A stretch of DNA of 41,242 nucleotides from Thoreauomyces humboldtii (GCA_027596035.1 JADGJA010000109.1:1-41242); one strand, 5' to 3'. Counted from the stretch's first letter, positions 10,638 to 20,376 are shown. Made by a program: numbers and translations. Notes: generated by a model from the letters alone, not told the origin.

Positions 10638-11293
10638 ATGAGCTCACGGGAGACGAACCTGGTCATTCCGGCTGGGTACACACCCTTGGAACGCATTCTA
10701 CTGACCGCAAACGGGAACGTGCAACGAATACTGAGGTACAGCGTCTCGCCACAACCTCGGCGGCAAGGCTCATGGGTTTCATCTCACGGTTCTCATCCGG
10801 CGGATAGCTCCTTCCATAACTCCAAGGTCACTGTGGAGATATTGAAGAACGAACAGGTTTCAGACGGTGCAAGCCCCGTGTTCCATCGAAAGGTCTTGCT
10901 GATGATCAACGGAAAGGTATGGAAGGCTTCCATCGCCCATTCAACCAGCGAGGCCCTCAAGCAATTTTCCCATACCATGTCTTCTTCGATGCCACGCAGG
11001 TCAGCTGCACGGCATCCAGCACCGTGACGATTCACGACCCGCGGTACACGAAGCTGCTGGTAGAGCAGCAGGTAGGGATCGGTCAGGTGTTTCGATATCT
11101 TTCGGTGCTGCCAGAGTTTGAGCTAGTGGATATCGGACGGGGAGGCAACTTGGAAGATGCAAGGACTTTGAAAAATGGATCGGTCAAGGAGGGGTTCTGG
11201 CGCAAGTACCAGTTATCGTCACCGGGTGTCATGTGTGAGATCCGTGAGGACTTTCCTGGCGATGTGTTTGAGACTGGAGAGACTTTGGTATAG
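10638..11293 (+). CDS. Chorismate-lyase-fold protein (UbiC/DUF98-like)
   Basis: Three exons (10638-10735, 10808-10916, 11000-11293; introns of 72 and 83 nt) encode 166 residues. The layout follows the bacterial UbiC and archaeal DUF98 fold. It has an N-terminal helix (LERILLTANGNVQRIL), a strand around VFHRKVLLMINGKV, then CTASSTVTI, a loop with GIGQVFR matching the UbiC PLGxxLF segment, and a last strand pair FWRKYQL and GVMCEIREDFPGDVF. By my alignment Arg60 corresponds to E. coli UbiC Arg76 and Glu149 to Glu155, the two key active-site residues. UbiC removes pyruvate from chorismate to make 4-hydroxybenzoate; whether this protein does so is inference. The 72-nt first intron has no in-frame stop, so retention would also keep the frame. 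No signal peptide is visible, so it is probably cytosolic. Confidence 0.72.
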
Positions 11294-11561
11294 AGTGAGG
11301 AGACGCTGCTTCAGACAGAAACTCTACATGTAGATAGACCACATAACGACTTTGTTGGCTTGAAATCATGTTGGCCGTACGCGTCGCTCGCCATCCGATT
11401 TGCGCAGTAATCGCCAAAGAGCTGGGGGGTGGCTGGTAGGTTCACACGATGTGCTTACGGTACCATCATCGCTCGGGGTTGCGGCCAGCGGTTTCACACC
11501 TTTCCCCTCGGTTGCACACCTCTCCTCCTCTGACATCGCACTTTCAAAAGCCATATCAGCA

Positions 11562-13117
11562 ATGTCAGACATATCAAAGACAAAGAAGCCAGCGAGTGAG
11601 TCGGTGGGCCACGAGGCTTCCTCTAGATCCTTATTCTCATGGCGACCATGACCGACTTATCCTTTGAATCAAATCAGATACCGCTTTCAAGCAGCAACGC
11701 TTGAAGGCTTGGCAACCTATCCTCACGCCAAAGACGGTTTTGCCGGCATTCTTCCTTGTCGGTGCTGTCTTCATCCCTCTTGGAATCGGATTGTACATTG
11801 CCTCGGAGAGGGTACGTCTTGGACTTCCTTGGGAGGAGTTGTATCGTCCAGAACGGTGGATCGGTGCAGCACAACGACCGACGACTCCCCACACCTGACT
11901 CTCGGATTTGATCTGGTTTAGGTCAACGAAATCAGCTTTGACTACACGAAATGCCGCAACTCGGACGTCACGGGCGCCAGTGGACACGCTCCCATCGTCA
12001 GTTGGAGCTGGGACGGTCCAAACAACAACTGCAACATCGTTTTCGAAGTCCCAGAGACCTTCAAGCCCCCTGTCTTCATGTACTATCGCTTGACAAACTT
12101 TTATCAGAATCATCGGCGCTACGTCAAATCGTTCGATGCCAAGCAGTTGAAAGGAAATGCAGCTCCCGCGGACGACAAGACTTGCACGCCATTGACGAAT
12201 CCCGATCCGAATGAGCATGTTGTAGTGAACGGGGTCAATCAGACTGTCGGCGGCGCTTCCTTCTACTACCCGTGCGGTCTCATTGCCAATTCCATGTTTT
12301 CTGGTACGGCAGAGCACGCGGGATCCCTTAAATGAGGAACCTGAGACTTATGAACATTTCAGACGACATATCAAACCTCACATGTGTACAATCGGCGACT
12401 ACCCAAACCACCTGCGCTACCACCCCATCCTATCCATTTTACGAGAAGGGGATCGCGTGGCCGACCGACGGAGACCGCTTCAAGCAAACAAATTACCTGC
12501 AGACCATCACGAACGACACGTTATTGACAATGACGTTGATTCCACCGCCACTATGGAGGACCGCGTTCCCGCAGTTCAAGGACGGATACACACGGGCAAA
12601 TTTCCCGGACATCCACACCTGGGAGCGGTTCCAAGTCTGGATGCGCACCGCCGCACTCCCGACCTTTCGAAAACTCTGGGGACGCAACCTGGACGACACG
12701 CTGTACCCGGGCACCTGGTCCATCGTCATCAACGACACCTTCGATGTCACGAGGTTCTCGGGATCCAAGAGCATCGTCATCTCCACCGTGTCGATCCTCG
12801 GTGGAAAGAACCCGTTCTTGGGCATCGCGTACATGACCGTCGGCGTCATCTGCTGGGTCCTGGGATTGATCTTCCTGCTGAGACACATGATCAAGCCAAG
12901 GTATGCGTGACCCGTGCCATTTGACGCGCGACCTTGTTGCTTACATGCTGCTTTGCAGGAAACTCGGCGACCACACATATCTGTCCTGGAACCAACCGAG
13001 CGCGGCACCTCAGAACGAGGTCCGGGGCCCAGAAACATCGGTAGGTAAGCATCATTCGAGCTTCTCTCCATTTTCCCACATCGTGCCTAATACGCTTGCT
13101 TCTTTAAAGCGCGGTGA
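11562..13117 (+). CDS. CDC50: Cdc50/Lem3-family flippase subunit
   Basis: Six exons (11562-11595, 11678-11811, 11922-12303, 12363-12900, 12959-13044, 13110-13117) encode 393 residues. Cdc50 proteins are the non-catalytic subunits of P4-ATPase lipid flippases. They are needed for ER exit and activity, and support vesicle budding and polarity. The N-terminus has the family hallmark [14 protein letters not shown], then TM1 (about 31-53). A large lumenal domain follows, with conserved cysteines (67, 93, 144, 174, 191, 201) and N-glycosylation sites. TM2 spans about 334-358, followed by [18 protein letters not shown]. The last 8-nt exon, giving the ending TSVAR, is chosen because its GTAAGC donor and TTAAAG acceptor fit. 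If that intron is not removed the frame runs on to a stop at 13137-13139. The gene converges on the S41 peptidase gene. Confidence 0.94.
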
Positions 13118-13237
13118 GCGATCGTCGCTCATACGATAGTAACTTTGTTCCTTTGTTATTTGGAAATTTTGAAATGTATCATCATACTGCCGCTTTCGGT
13201 CATGTGTGCTAGTTGCGAGATGGCGCGGCTATACTTC

Positions 13238-13294
13238 AACGGATAAAATATTTCTACAGGGAGATGCATCAAACGGATAAAATATTTCTACAGG
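13238..13294. repeat. 23-bp direct repeat at the 3' end of the S41 peptidase gene
   Basis: Two identical copies, 13238-13260 and 13272-13294, start AACGGATAAAATATTTC and end TACAGG, with an 11-bp spacer. The right copy contains the last codons and stop of the peptidase gene on the minus strand; the left copy lies just beyond the stop. This looks like a short tandem duplication. Confidence 0.95.
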
Positions 13295-14383
13295 TTGAGA
13301 GCCTGCAACTGCACCTCCAACTTCTCCAGTTCCGCCTTGGCGTCCTTGGCGACCAAGTGCGCGATCATCGCCTCCGCCTTGACGTCCTTCCCGACGATGT
13401 GTCTGAGGGCCAGTCCGTGCGCCACGTCCAGGGCCGATTGGGGAGCACACGCAACGTCAGGCTTGACGCCGACGCCCTCCCACCCCTTCTTCGTGACCCG
13501 GTTCGTCGTGACTCCGATGCTGATCATGACCTGGAGGTGGTCGCTCAGACGGAACCCGTGGCACGGATGACCCCCTCCGCCCGTGTTCTCCCCGACCACC
13601 GTGGCCCGTCCGATCGCCTGGGCGGTCCCCGAGAACTTTTCGGCGCACGAGAACGTCTTGTCGGACGTGAGGACGTACACGGGACGCTTGGCCAGGTACC
13701 TGGTCCCCGGCACGTACGTCAGGGTGTGGCTCGGTTCCGTCGTGTCCGAGGGTCGCCAGTAGGTGTCGTTGGTGTGCACGCTACGAGGCGTGAGGTACGA
13801 GAGGAGAAAGTCTCCCGCGTCGCCGTCACCGCCAAAGTTGGACCGAAGGTCGACGATCAGGGCAGAGGTTCCCGCAAGCAGGGTGAAGGCCGCCGTGATC
13901 ATGGGGCCCGAGCTGACGAGAGGGAGGAACCCGCGGAGAGCGAGGAGCCCGACGTTCCCCTTCAAGATCTCCACCTTGGAGATGCCCTGTCCCATCTGGT
14001 CGGAGCATTGCCACATCGGGGACAGGGCGTCTTCCTCGTCGAGGGACTGGGATTCCTCTTGGCGTGGCGGGACGTCGGCGGCGAGAACGTCGGGGGAGAA
14101 GATGACGTCGAGATGCTTGTCGTTGTTGACGTGCAGGAGGTCGACGGCGAGGACCTTCGCCAGAGCCTCCTCGTCGGCCACATCCTCGTACGCGCCAGCG
14201 TCTAATCGAGACTGGATGTACTGAGCGATCTGCTCTAAGAAAGGAAAGCGAGTTTTCGTGAGCAACACCTCCACTGGCTGGTAAGAAAATCGATAGCTCA
14301 CCTCCCACAGCTGGGTAGACGTAGTTCTTGCGCAACTGCTCGACGAGCGTCTCGATCTGGGATTGGTATTTGACTGCGGTCAT
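13288..14383 (-). CDS. S41-family serine peptidase, intracellular
   Basis: Two exons (14383-14302 and 14234-13288, 67-nt intron) give 342 residues. S41 peptidases (tail-specific proteases and the IRBP module) cleave near the C-termini of peptides or proteins. An N-terminal helical S41-type domain (about 1-70, with QLRKNYVYP and LHVNNDKHLDV) precedes the catalytic part. There, ALIVDLRSNFGG (152-163) is the core strand, TSDKTFSCAEKF holds the likely nucleophile Ser223, and GENTGGGGHP (242-251) follows with Glu243. KKGWEGVGVKPD near 275-288 is the usual final motif. No PDZ domain is seen between the N-terminal and catalytic parts. There is no signal peptide or membrane segment, so the protein should act in the cytosol. 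The ATG at 14383 is preferred over upstream ATGs because the family N-terminus begins there. Confidence 0.87.
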
Positions 14384-14844
14384 GTCTTGGGAGTTGCAAT
14401 GGATTGATGGTTCACGAAGAGGTCGTGGGGCATGAGAGATGAAGGCTCCTATTTGTAGGAACGGGGGGATTGGGGGGATTGTCGAGGTGTCGTGGGCCAA
14501 TACTATCAAATCTTCTCGTTCCTGTCGTTGCCGCTTTTTCGATAGGCAAGTCGCACAAGGCGTTTTTGGGGGCTGCAAAACAACGTGGACTTGTGTGCTC
14601 GCTTCCTGTGAGCCCACCCCAGAGCAGCCGACCGCGCTGATGAAGGGGCTGGAGGAGTGTGCGATGAGGGGAATACGCCAACTATTATCGAGCCACTAAC
14701 GGTTGGAGATCTTCACACTTACGCGCGGAAATATAATACTTGCGTGGACCATTGCCGATACCCCACAGAATGGATGAGCTGTAGTTGCGTCTTCTGTTGA
14801 GCGTTCGGGCAAGCGCTCATGATCAACGATGATATCTTTCTAGA
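14384..14844. other. Intergenic region between S41 and WD40 genes
   Basis: This 461-bp stretch is upstream of the S41 peptidase and downstream of the WD40 gene stop, both on the minus strand. It should contain the peptidase promoter and the WD40 3' UTR. The frame at 14384-14617 continues that of peptidase exon 1 but looks like 5' UTR. No other feature was seen. Confidence 0.5.
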
Positions 14845-16038
14845 CTAGTTCTCGATGGGGTGTTTAAGAACCTTGCCGTAACTATCGCTTTCGGCAAAGT
14901 CCAGCACCTCCAAGATGGTACGACCACCTGACTTTTGCACCGCGGCCACCATCCTTCGTCCATCGGACCGCACCCTCCAAACCGCATCCACGTCGTTCAT
15001 AAACTCTCCCATAGACCGTCCCGGAGGAGACGAAGCAAGGTCCCACATCTTCACCCCACCTTCCGAACCCGAGAGCAGTCTGCCAGACGCCGGGTCATAG
15101 TGGAAGCAGCAGATGGCAGCATCGTGACCGGTAATCTTCGCCAGGCACTCGCCCGAATCAGAAGACCACACCCTGAGCGTCGCATCGGCCGCAGCCGAGA
15201 TGATGATGCGATCTGTCGGATACGCCAGAAGGCCAACCAGGGAGGTGTGACCCCGAAGATTGAACAGAATCTCCCCGGTTCGCGTCGACCAGACCTTGAC
15301 GGTGGCGTCCATGCTTCCACTCGCGGCTCGCTCGGAAGCGTGACAGTAACCGACGCTGTAAACCTTTTCTTCATGGCCGACGCAGTTGTGCACGAGGTCC
15401 CCGTCCGTGTTCCACACCTTGACCGTCCGATCGTAGCTTCCGCTCACGATCGTCGTCCCGGCGGCCGCCACGGACCGAACGGAATGTGTGTGTCCTTTCA
15501 GTACCTTTCGAACAAGAACGTCATCTTCGACGATTATCGGCGGATCCTCGCATCCCATCTCGAAGCCGGCAGCAGGAGGCGCGTCCGAAACGTCCGGCAC
15601 GTCCCAGATCCTCATAGTGGCGTCGCGGCTTCCTCCGACGATCAGAGGCACTTCGGGTTCCATCCTCCCGGTGCGTTCGTTCAGCTGCGGGACCAGAAGC
15701 GCCATGGTCCGTATGGTGGACCCGAAACCTCGTAGGACGTGGGTGCAGATCCCGCGTCGCACGTCCCAGACCCTCACGGTTCGATCCGTCGAACCTGAGA
15801 ACAGCGTGTTCTTGTAGAGCGATAGACACCAGACTCCGCCTTCGTGGCCTTCGAGCTTATGTAGCAACTCCCCCGTGGCGATGTCGTAAACGTTTATCGT
15901 TGTATCATCGGAGCATGTGATGATGAATTCGGGATCAAGCTGGAGGGAGGTGATTACGCTGAAACCGTGGGCAGGTATAGAGATCTTGTTGTATCGACCT
16001 TGAGCCCAGTTCTCGGTCAAGACATCACTGTGAGCCAT
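14845..16038 (-). CDS. Cdc4/Fbw7-like WD40 propeller lacking an F-box
   Basis: A single exon encodes 397 residues from the ATG at 16038; a start at 16134 in the same frame would add 32. The protein is almost entirely an eight-bladed propeller of the Cdc4/Fbw7 type. It begins with TENWAQGRYNKISIPAHG, equivalent to the segment that follows the F-box linker in Fbw7, and ends with VWR(V)R and VLDFAE as Fbw7 does. The three Fbw7 arginines that bind phosphodegrons (465, 479, 505) appear conserved in GSTIRTM, GGSRDATMRIWD and HSVRSV. Normally Cdc4 links phosphorylated substrates to the SCF ubiquitin ligase through its F-box. Here the 319 bp before the next gene contain no F-box-like sequence in any minus-strand frame. 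It may bind phosphoproteins without ubiquitylating them, or pair with another subunit. Confidence 0.86.
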   Translation of the reverse strand: MAHSDVLTENWAQGRYNKISIPAHGFSVITSLQLDPEFIITCSDDTTINVYDIATGELLHKLEGHEGGVWCLSLYKNTLFSGSTDRTVRVWDVRRGICTHVLRGFGSTIRTMALLVPQLNERTGRMEPEVPLIVGGSRDATMRIWDVPDVSDAPPAAGFEMGCEDPPIIVEDDVLVRKVLKGHTHSVRSVAAAGTTIVSGSYDRTVKVWNTDGDLVHNCVGHEEKVYSVGYCHASERAASGSMDATVKVWSTRTGEILFNLRGHTSLVGLLAYPTDRIIISAAADATLRVWSSDSGECLAKITGHDAAICCFHYDPASGRLLSGSEGGVKMWDLASSPPGRSMGEFMNDVDAVWRVRSDGRRMVAAVQKSGGRTILEVLDFAESDSYGKVLKHPIEN

Positions 16039-16357
16039 GTTGGACGCAAGCGAACGAAAACAAAGGCCTGTCACCGTCGGTGTAGGTTCTGTGAGAACCG
16101 AGAAGCCCCTTCCTTGCCGACCCCACGTCATCATGTGGCGTTGCGCTCCATTACGGACGTTACTTCACGACGCTCGTCGCTCCAATGCCAGCACTCGGAC
16201 CCTCAAAGGGCAGACTCCTGCGGGGGTGTATGCGAGAGAAATGGCATGACTGACGAGATCCTGGCAGCTGCACAGGTCGATGGATCGTCTTTGGTGCCCG
16301 CCCAACAAACGGGTTTGAAAATATCTACATTCTACAATCCGTCGAAACGCCCAGTCA
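16039..16357. promoter_or_regulatory. Upstream region of the WD40 gene
   Basis: This 319-bp spacer separates the WD40 start from the PXMP4 stop, both on the minus strand. I looked through the minus-strand frames for an F-box (LP.E....I...L pattern) and found none. The frame is open from the WD40 gene to 16134, so a 32-residue extension is possible. Confidence 0.5.
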
Positions 16358-17286
16358 TCACTTGTTATGCCACAGAAAGTTCTTGAAGGAGTCAAACGTC
16401 TCAGAGTCGTTGTACAGGTACTGCATCGAGGCCTGTAGGGACCCCTGGAGGGTGTCTCTGTTGTGACGGAACAGCCACATGACGATGCCTGTGAGATGCG
16501 CAGTCAGTACGTAAGACAACACCCCAGGTAAGTGTGTGGTAAAGGTGTACGAACCCCAGATCAATGCAGCGAAAACCGGGAAAGTCTGTTTGGGTTCCGG
16601 CAGGACCTGCTTCTTCACGGACAGCTTGGCCAGACCGACCAGGATGCGCGAGAAAAGATACAACACGATCTGGAAAGAGAGTTCATCGGAATCAAACGAC
16701 TGGCTCAGGTTGTGTAAACGATTGCTGTTGCTCTTCTCTCTTCTCCTCACCTGGTTGTTGACGTTGTTGTTCTTCCCGAACACGAAGTAGCCTCCCACGA
16801 CACCCGCCACGAACGAATCGAGGTTATGCTCTTTCCCTTTCACGTTCCTTTGCACCGCCATAAGGGTCTTGTAAATAGTCACAAAAAACGCCAGGTTGCG
16901 ACTGTGCTGATACGTCGCTCGGATGATGAACCGCATCTTGTCCTGCAAGCTAAGGGGCAGACCAAACGACCGAACCAACTTCAGCAACTCCGGATCACTG
17001 CTTCACTCCGACCAAGGTTCCCCAATCCCAGATCAGCGTTTCCATATGCCCCAACCTTCCAGTTCGGAAAAGGAACGTCATCACGAGCGCGTGTGGGAAC
17101 CGCACTTTCGCGCCTGCGCCCCAGGCAATCCCGAAAGCATTCAGTAGGAACTCTTGCGAAACTTTGTCCTGGAGTGGACGAAGAGAACGCACCATACACG
17201 GCTCCATTGCGGAATCCCTTTACGATGGACAGGAGATCATGTTGTCCTCCCGTGGACGAGGCTAGAAGATGGTTGAAAGCGTCCAT
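16358..17286 (-). CDS. PXMP4: Peroxisomal membrane protein 4 (PMP24, Tim17 family)
   Basis: Five exons (17286-17193, 17113-17056, 16949-16751, 16669-16555, 16488-16358) encode 198 residues; human PXMP4 has 212. It is a multi-pass protein of the peroxisomal membrane in the Tim17/Tim22/Tim23/Pmp24 superfamily, of uncertain function. The match is clear along its length: GFRNGAVYGAKVRFPHALVM, FLFRTGSLQDKMR, the FVFGKNNNVNNQI segment, ALIWGIVMWLFRHNRDTLQ and SLQASMQYLYNDS. All four junctions fall inside conserved motifs, which fixes the splicing. The donors at 17055 (GTTGGG) and 16554 (GTTCGT) are weak. The last intron (66 nt) is stop-free in frame and, if retained, would add 22 mostly hydrophobic residues beside a membrane helix. 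Confidence 0.93.
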
Positions 17287-17664
17287 GGTAAAGTCGCGAG
17301 CGGCACGCGTGGAGCTCGGTTCCAGGCGTCGTGAAAGAGGACCTGTCTGTGAGAAAAGTTTTGGGGCAAACTCAATGTGGACGGAATGGAGGAGAGGCCT
17401 CTTGTAGGGTCGAACCTGACGAACCTGCTTCCGAGGTCGTGGCGTGACAAAAGTGAGTGAGACGCAGACTCCCTCCCCTCTGAGACTGGGTGAGACGCGC
17501 GCGGGAGGGAATCGACAGCGATACATTGCCAGGACGCCTGAGGGTCAATAACCAAGACATGATGGATGTGTAACGGGATTTTGTCAAAACGAAGAGCCCG
17601 ATGCAGTTAATTTATTGATACGAGGCTACGCCAGGGTTCCCGCTCGCATAGATCGTGAGAGCGA
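17287..17664. promoter_or_regulatory. PXMP4 upstream region / CAF16 3' region
   Basis: This 378-bp spacer lies between the PXMP4 start and the Caf16 stop, both on the minus strand. The frame upstream of the PXMP4 ATG stays open to 17526 but resembles no peroxisomal protein. It includes a poly(A) signal for the Caf16 gene, listed separately. Confidence 0.5.
17611..17616 (-). terminator. AATAAA poly(A) signal of the Caf16-like gene
   Basis: On the minus strand AATAAA lies about 50 nt past the Caf16 stop codon (17667-17665), the usual distance for a cleavage/polyadenylation signal. Confidence 0.5.
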
Positions 17665-18936
17665 TCACTGTCCAGTCCAGTAATTGAAGTACTTGTCTCC
17701 GTTCTGTAACGACCGTTTGAGAGTCAAATGAAGGCCGGACTGCTCGTGAGATGGTGCAGACTTACCTCGCGCATATTCTCGCTGAGAACGTCCCATCGTG
17801 TCATTGGCCGTCCCTCCGTGGGATGCGCAGGCGCCTCCTTCCTCGCTCTAGCCAGATCATCCCTCAGCCACTTCTCGACAACGAGCAGCAGAGCCGAGTT
17901 GTCCTTCCTTCCCTCCATCTCGGCGAGCTCGGGGAACCCCTCCGGACTGTTGACGTCCCGAACCTCACGTACGGCACCTGCCGCCATGTGCGCAACGTGC
18001 GTGGACCAGCCGCTGAGATAATCGAAGATGTGGGTAGCATAGAGGATGGTGGCGTTCCTCGACTCCGTCTCCTCGCGTAGGAAGTTCAGGAGAGCAGACC
18101 GAACGAGGACGTCCAAGTCGACGGTCACTTCGTCGAGAAGAAGGAGATCCCAGGGCTCCATCAGACCAAGAACGATCTGTACACGACGACGTTGGCCGTC
18201 GGAGACTTCATGCATGTGCCAGTTCGGATCCACGTCCATGATGTCGAGAAGTTGCGCTGAGATGGTTTATGTAACATGAGTGAGCCCTGATGTTGTGGCG
18301 AATGTGGACAACATGACTTACAGCAACGTTCTGGATATCGCTCCGCGCCCAGAGTTTGCAGCAATTGGAACACGGGAACGTCTCGTCGAACCTGAAGCGA
18401 GAAAGCTCAATCATCAGCTGGTTGTGCTCAAGGAATGGGACCCATAGAAACTCAAATTCAAGTCAACTCACGATGGGATTCTGAGCCCACTCGGTGCCAA
18501 GGTAGGTGATGTTCTGATGGAGGAGAAGATGTCTTTGATCAGAAGGCTGAGAGCTGCAGTGAGAGCGAGAGAGGGTTCGAGACGCTTGAAAACGAACCTG
18601 TGAGCCATCATAGAAAGGGTTCTTGCCCAGAACGTTGACACCGGCAGTCTTGACCAGTCGCTTCCCCGCAAGGATTCGCAACAAGGTAGACTTGCCCGCT
18701 CCTGAGAGAAGCAGATAGGACGGTAGATGAGCAACCAAGAGCTCAGACGCGGAACTATGAACGCTCGGGTGCTCCGTACCGTTGGCGCCAACGAGCAAAC
18801 AGCGGGATCCACGGGGTATATCCAACGACACATCCTTGAGAATGTCCAGAGGAGCTGGACCTCCAAAGTTGAAGGTGAGATTGCGAACGTGCACCGCTGC
18901 TGAAGCCGCGTCGGTGAGGATCGGCTGGGCGGTCAT
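17665..18936 (-). CDS. CAF16: Caf16-type soluble ABC ATPase
   Basis: Six exons (18936-18780, 18701-18598, 18513-18472, 18391-18322, 18256-17766, 17703-17665) encode 300 residues (yeast Caf16, 289). Caf16 is a non-membrane ABC protein associated with the Ccr4-Not complex. It has one nucleotide-binding domain: Walker A GANGAGKST (50-58, split by intron 1), the family motif NITYLGTEW, signature VSDGQRRRVQ (Asp replacing Gly in LSGGQ, as in yeast Caf16), Walker B LLLLDEVTVDLDV with the catalytic Glu, and the H-loop YATHIFD (His200). There are no membrane helices. The last 13 codons, reached through a GTAAGT donor and TTACAG acceptor, give GDKYFNYWTGQ. The third intron (18471-18392) and second intron (18597-18514, 84 nt) bracket a 42-nt exon. 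It is transcribed divergently from the methyltransferase gene. Confidence 0.93.
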
Positions 18937-19430
18937 GGTAAGGACAGGGGAACAAGGAATCGGGGTGTGCGAACAGGGGGAGGGAGAACTAGCTTGCTGC
19001 CTGCTGCTTAAACTTTGCGGGAGCCCAGAGTCTAGCTATGTCGCTTGTTACAGGGAAATGCGCCAAACGGATTGACAGAAGTATTCAGTAACCACGGAAG
19101 AGGAGAGAGGGAGGACGAAAAGACGAGAAGCGGAAAATCGCAGGAGCTCACGGAAGGAAACCCCGTCTTTTTGGGGTTGTCATCGGCGAGGGGAGAGACC
19201 AGTATGACTCACTTTCCCTTCGAGGGATCGGCACACTCGCGCGTCCGAGGCTTTCGGACTCGAGGTGTCCCGTCGTTGCGGGTGACAAATAGCTAACGTT
19301 CTGCACCACTACGAACGTCCAAAAGTCCTCGCATCCTGCAGTATCACTGACATCCGCCCACTCTCCCACCGTCTATCCGTAATCTGCGCGAGTCGTCCCT
19401 CCGCTCAGCTGCCGATCAAAGTCCCGAGAC
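18937..19430. promoter_or_regulatory. Divergent promoter region (CAF16 / methyltransferase)
   Basis: This 494-bp spacer lies between two divergent start codons and must drive both genes. It is moderately GC-rich, with a purine-rich segment near 19093-19150. No gene, tRNA or clear TATA element was recognised. Confidence 0.55.
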
Positions 19431-20376
19431 ATGTCTACTTCACAAGAACCACCAGCGGTTCAGCAGTTTGATTACTCAAAGATTGCCAACCAGGATTCCG
19501 GTAACTGAGGCGATGTCTGGTCCGCGCTTACCATTGGTCTTGCTCATGTCTTGATCATATTCAGCTACTGTTGCTCTGGAGAGGGCCACGGGGCCGCCCG
19601 TCGAAGCTCTACTCAAACAAGCCGACTTGATCCCGCGTCCCTCGAAAACGAAACCTGTTCGCCTTCTCGACAACGCATGCGGCGCCGGCCTAGTAGCGTC
19701 TCGCTACTTCTCTGCCCTTCAAGACAGGGAGAACGTCACGGTCGTCTGCGGTGACCTCGAGGCTCACTGGCTAGAAGGCATCAAGAAGCGGATGGGCGCT
19801 GAGGGATGGTCGGCTGAGGCCAAGGTCGTCGACGCACAGGCCATCGACTTTCCTGATGGAGAGTTCACCCACGTGGTCACGTCCTTTGGATATCAGGTGT
19901 TCCCCGACCCGTTGCTGGCTCTCCGTGGTAAGATTATCCAGGTGGCTGCACTTCTCTCCGTGCGTCCGTGACCCTCAACGCAACCTGGCTTTGCAGAAAC
20001 CTTCCGTGTCCTCAAGAGCGGCGGAAAGTCCTCGGGCACGACCTGGGCGAGCGTTGGGTGGCTGCCGAAACTGCAGGAAGTCAACACCTCCTACCCGACG
20101 CCCCCTCCGTTTCTCGGGGACTGGGCCTTCCCCGACCGAATCCGACGAGCCTTGGAGGAGTCGGGGTTCATCGACATCAAGGTCCAAGTCCTCGAGTTCG
20201 AGGTCCTCATCGAAAGCCTAGAGGTGTGGGCGGGTCAGATGCGCTTCGTGGCCGCCAAGGCCCTGGAAAATGGAGTGGAAGCAGAGATGATGCGTCGACA
20301 GAGGGAGAAGACGGGAGAAGGACAGTTCAAGCTGCCAGGATGGAAGGCTTTGATCTGGACCGGAACGAAACCGTAG
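19431..20376 (+). CDS. Class I SAM-dependent methyltransferase
   Basis: Three exons (19431-19500, 19565-19927, 19997-20376; introns of 64 and 69 nt) encode 270 residues. The fold is that of the UbiE/Methyltransf_11-type enzymes. Motif I is VRLLDNACGAG (55-65), with Asn-Ala in place of the usual V-G. VTVVCGDLE ends the second strand, VVDAQAIDFPDGEF is motif II with the aspartate next to SAM, and THVVTSFGYQVF is the following strand. The segment LRETFRVLKSGGK is motif III, split by intron 2. The C-terminal part (FLGDWAFPDRIRRALEESGF) resembles fungal methyltransferases that act on small molecules. The substrate cannot be told. No transit peptide or membrane segment is visible. Confidence 0.86.

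Noticed and set aside
13213..14205. A 330-codon open frame on the plus strand
   Set aside because: It is antisense to the S41 peptidase, has no domain and owes its openness to the GC-rich third codon positions of that gene.
14935..15735. A 266-codon open frame on the plus strand
   Set aside because: Antisense shadow of the WD40 gene; composition is Arg/His-rich with no family resemblance.
16039..16357. An F-box exon for the WD40 gene
   Set aside because: Reading the minus-strand frames showed no LP-x-E helix or other F-box hallmark, so none was added.
16358..18936. PXMP4 and Caf16 as an operon-like pair with the WD40 gene
   Set aside because: They share a strand, but each has its own spacer of over 300 bp and the Caf16 gene has its own AATAAA signal, so separate transcription units are more likely.
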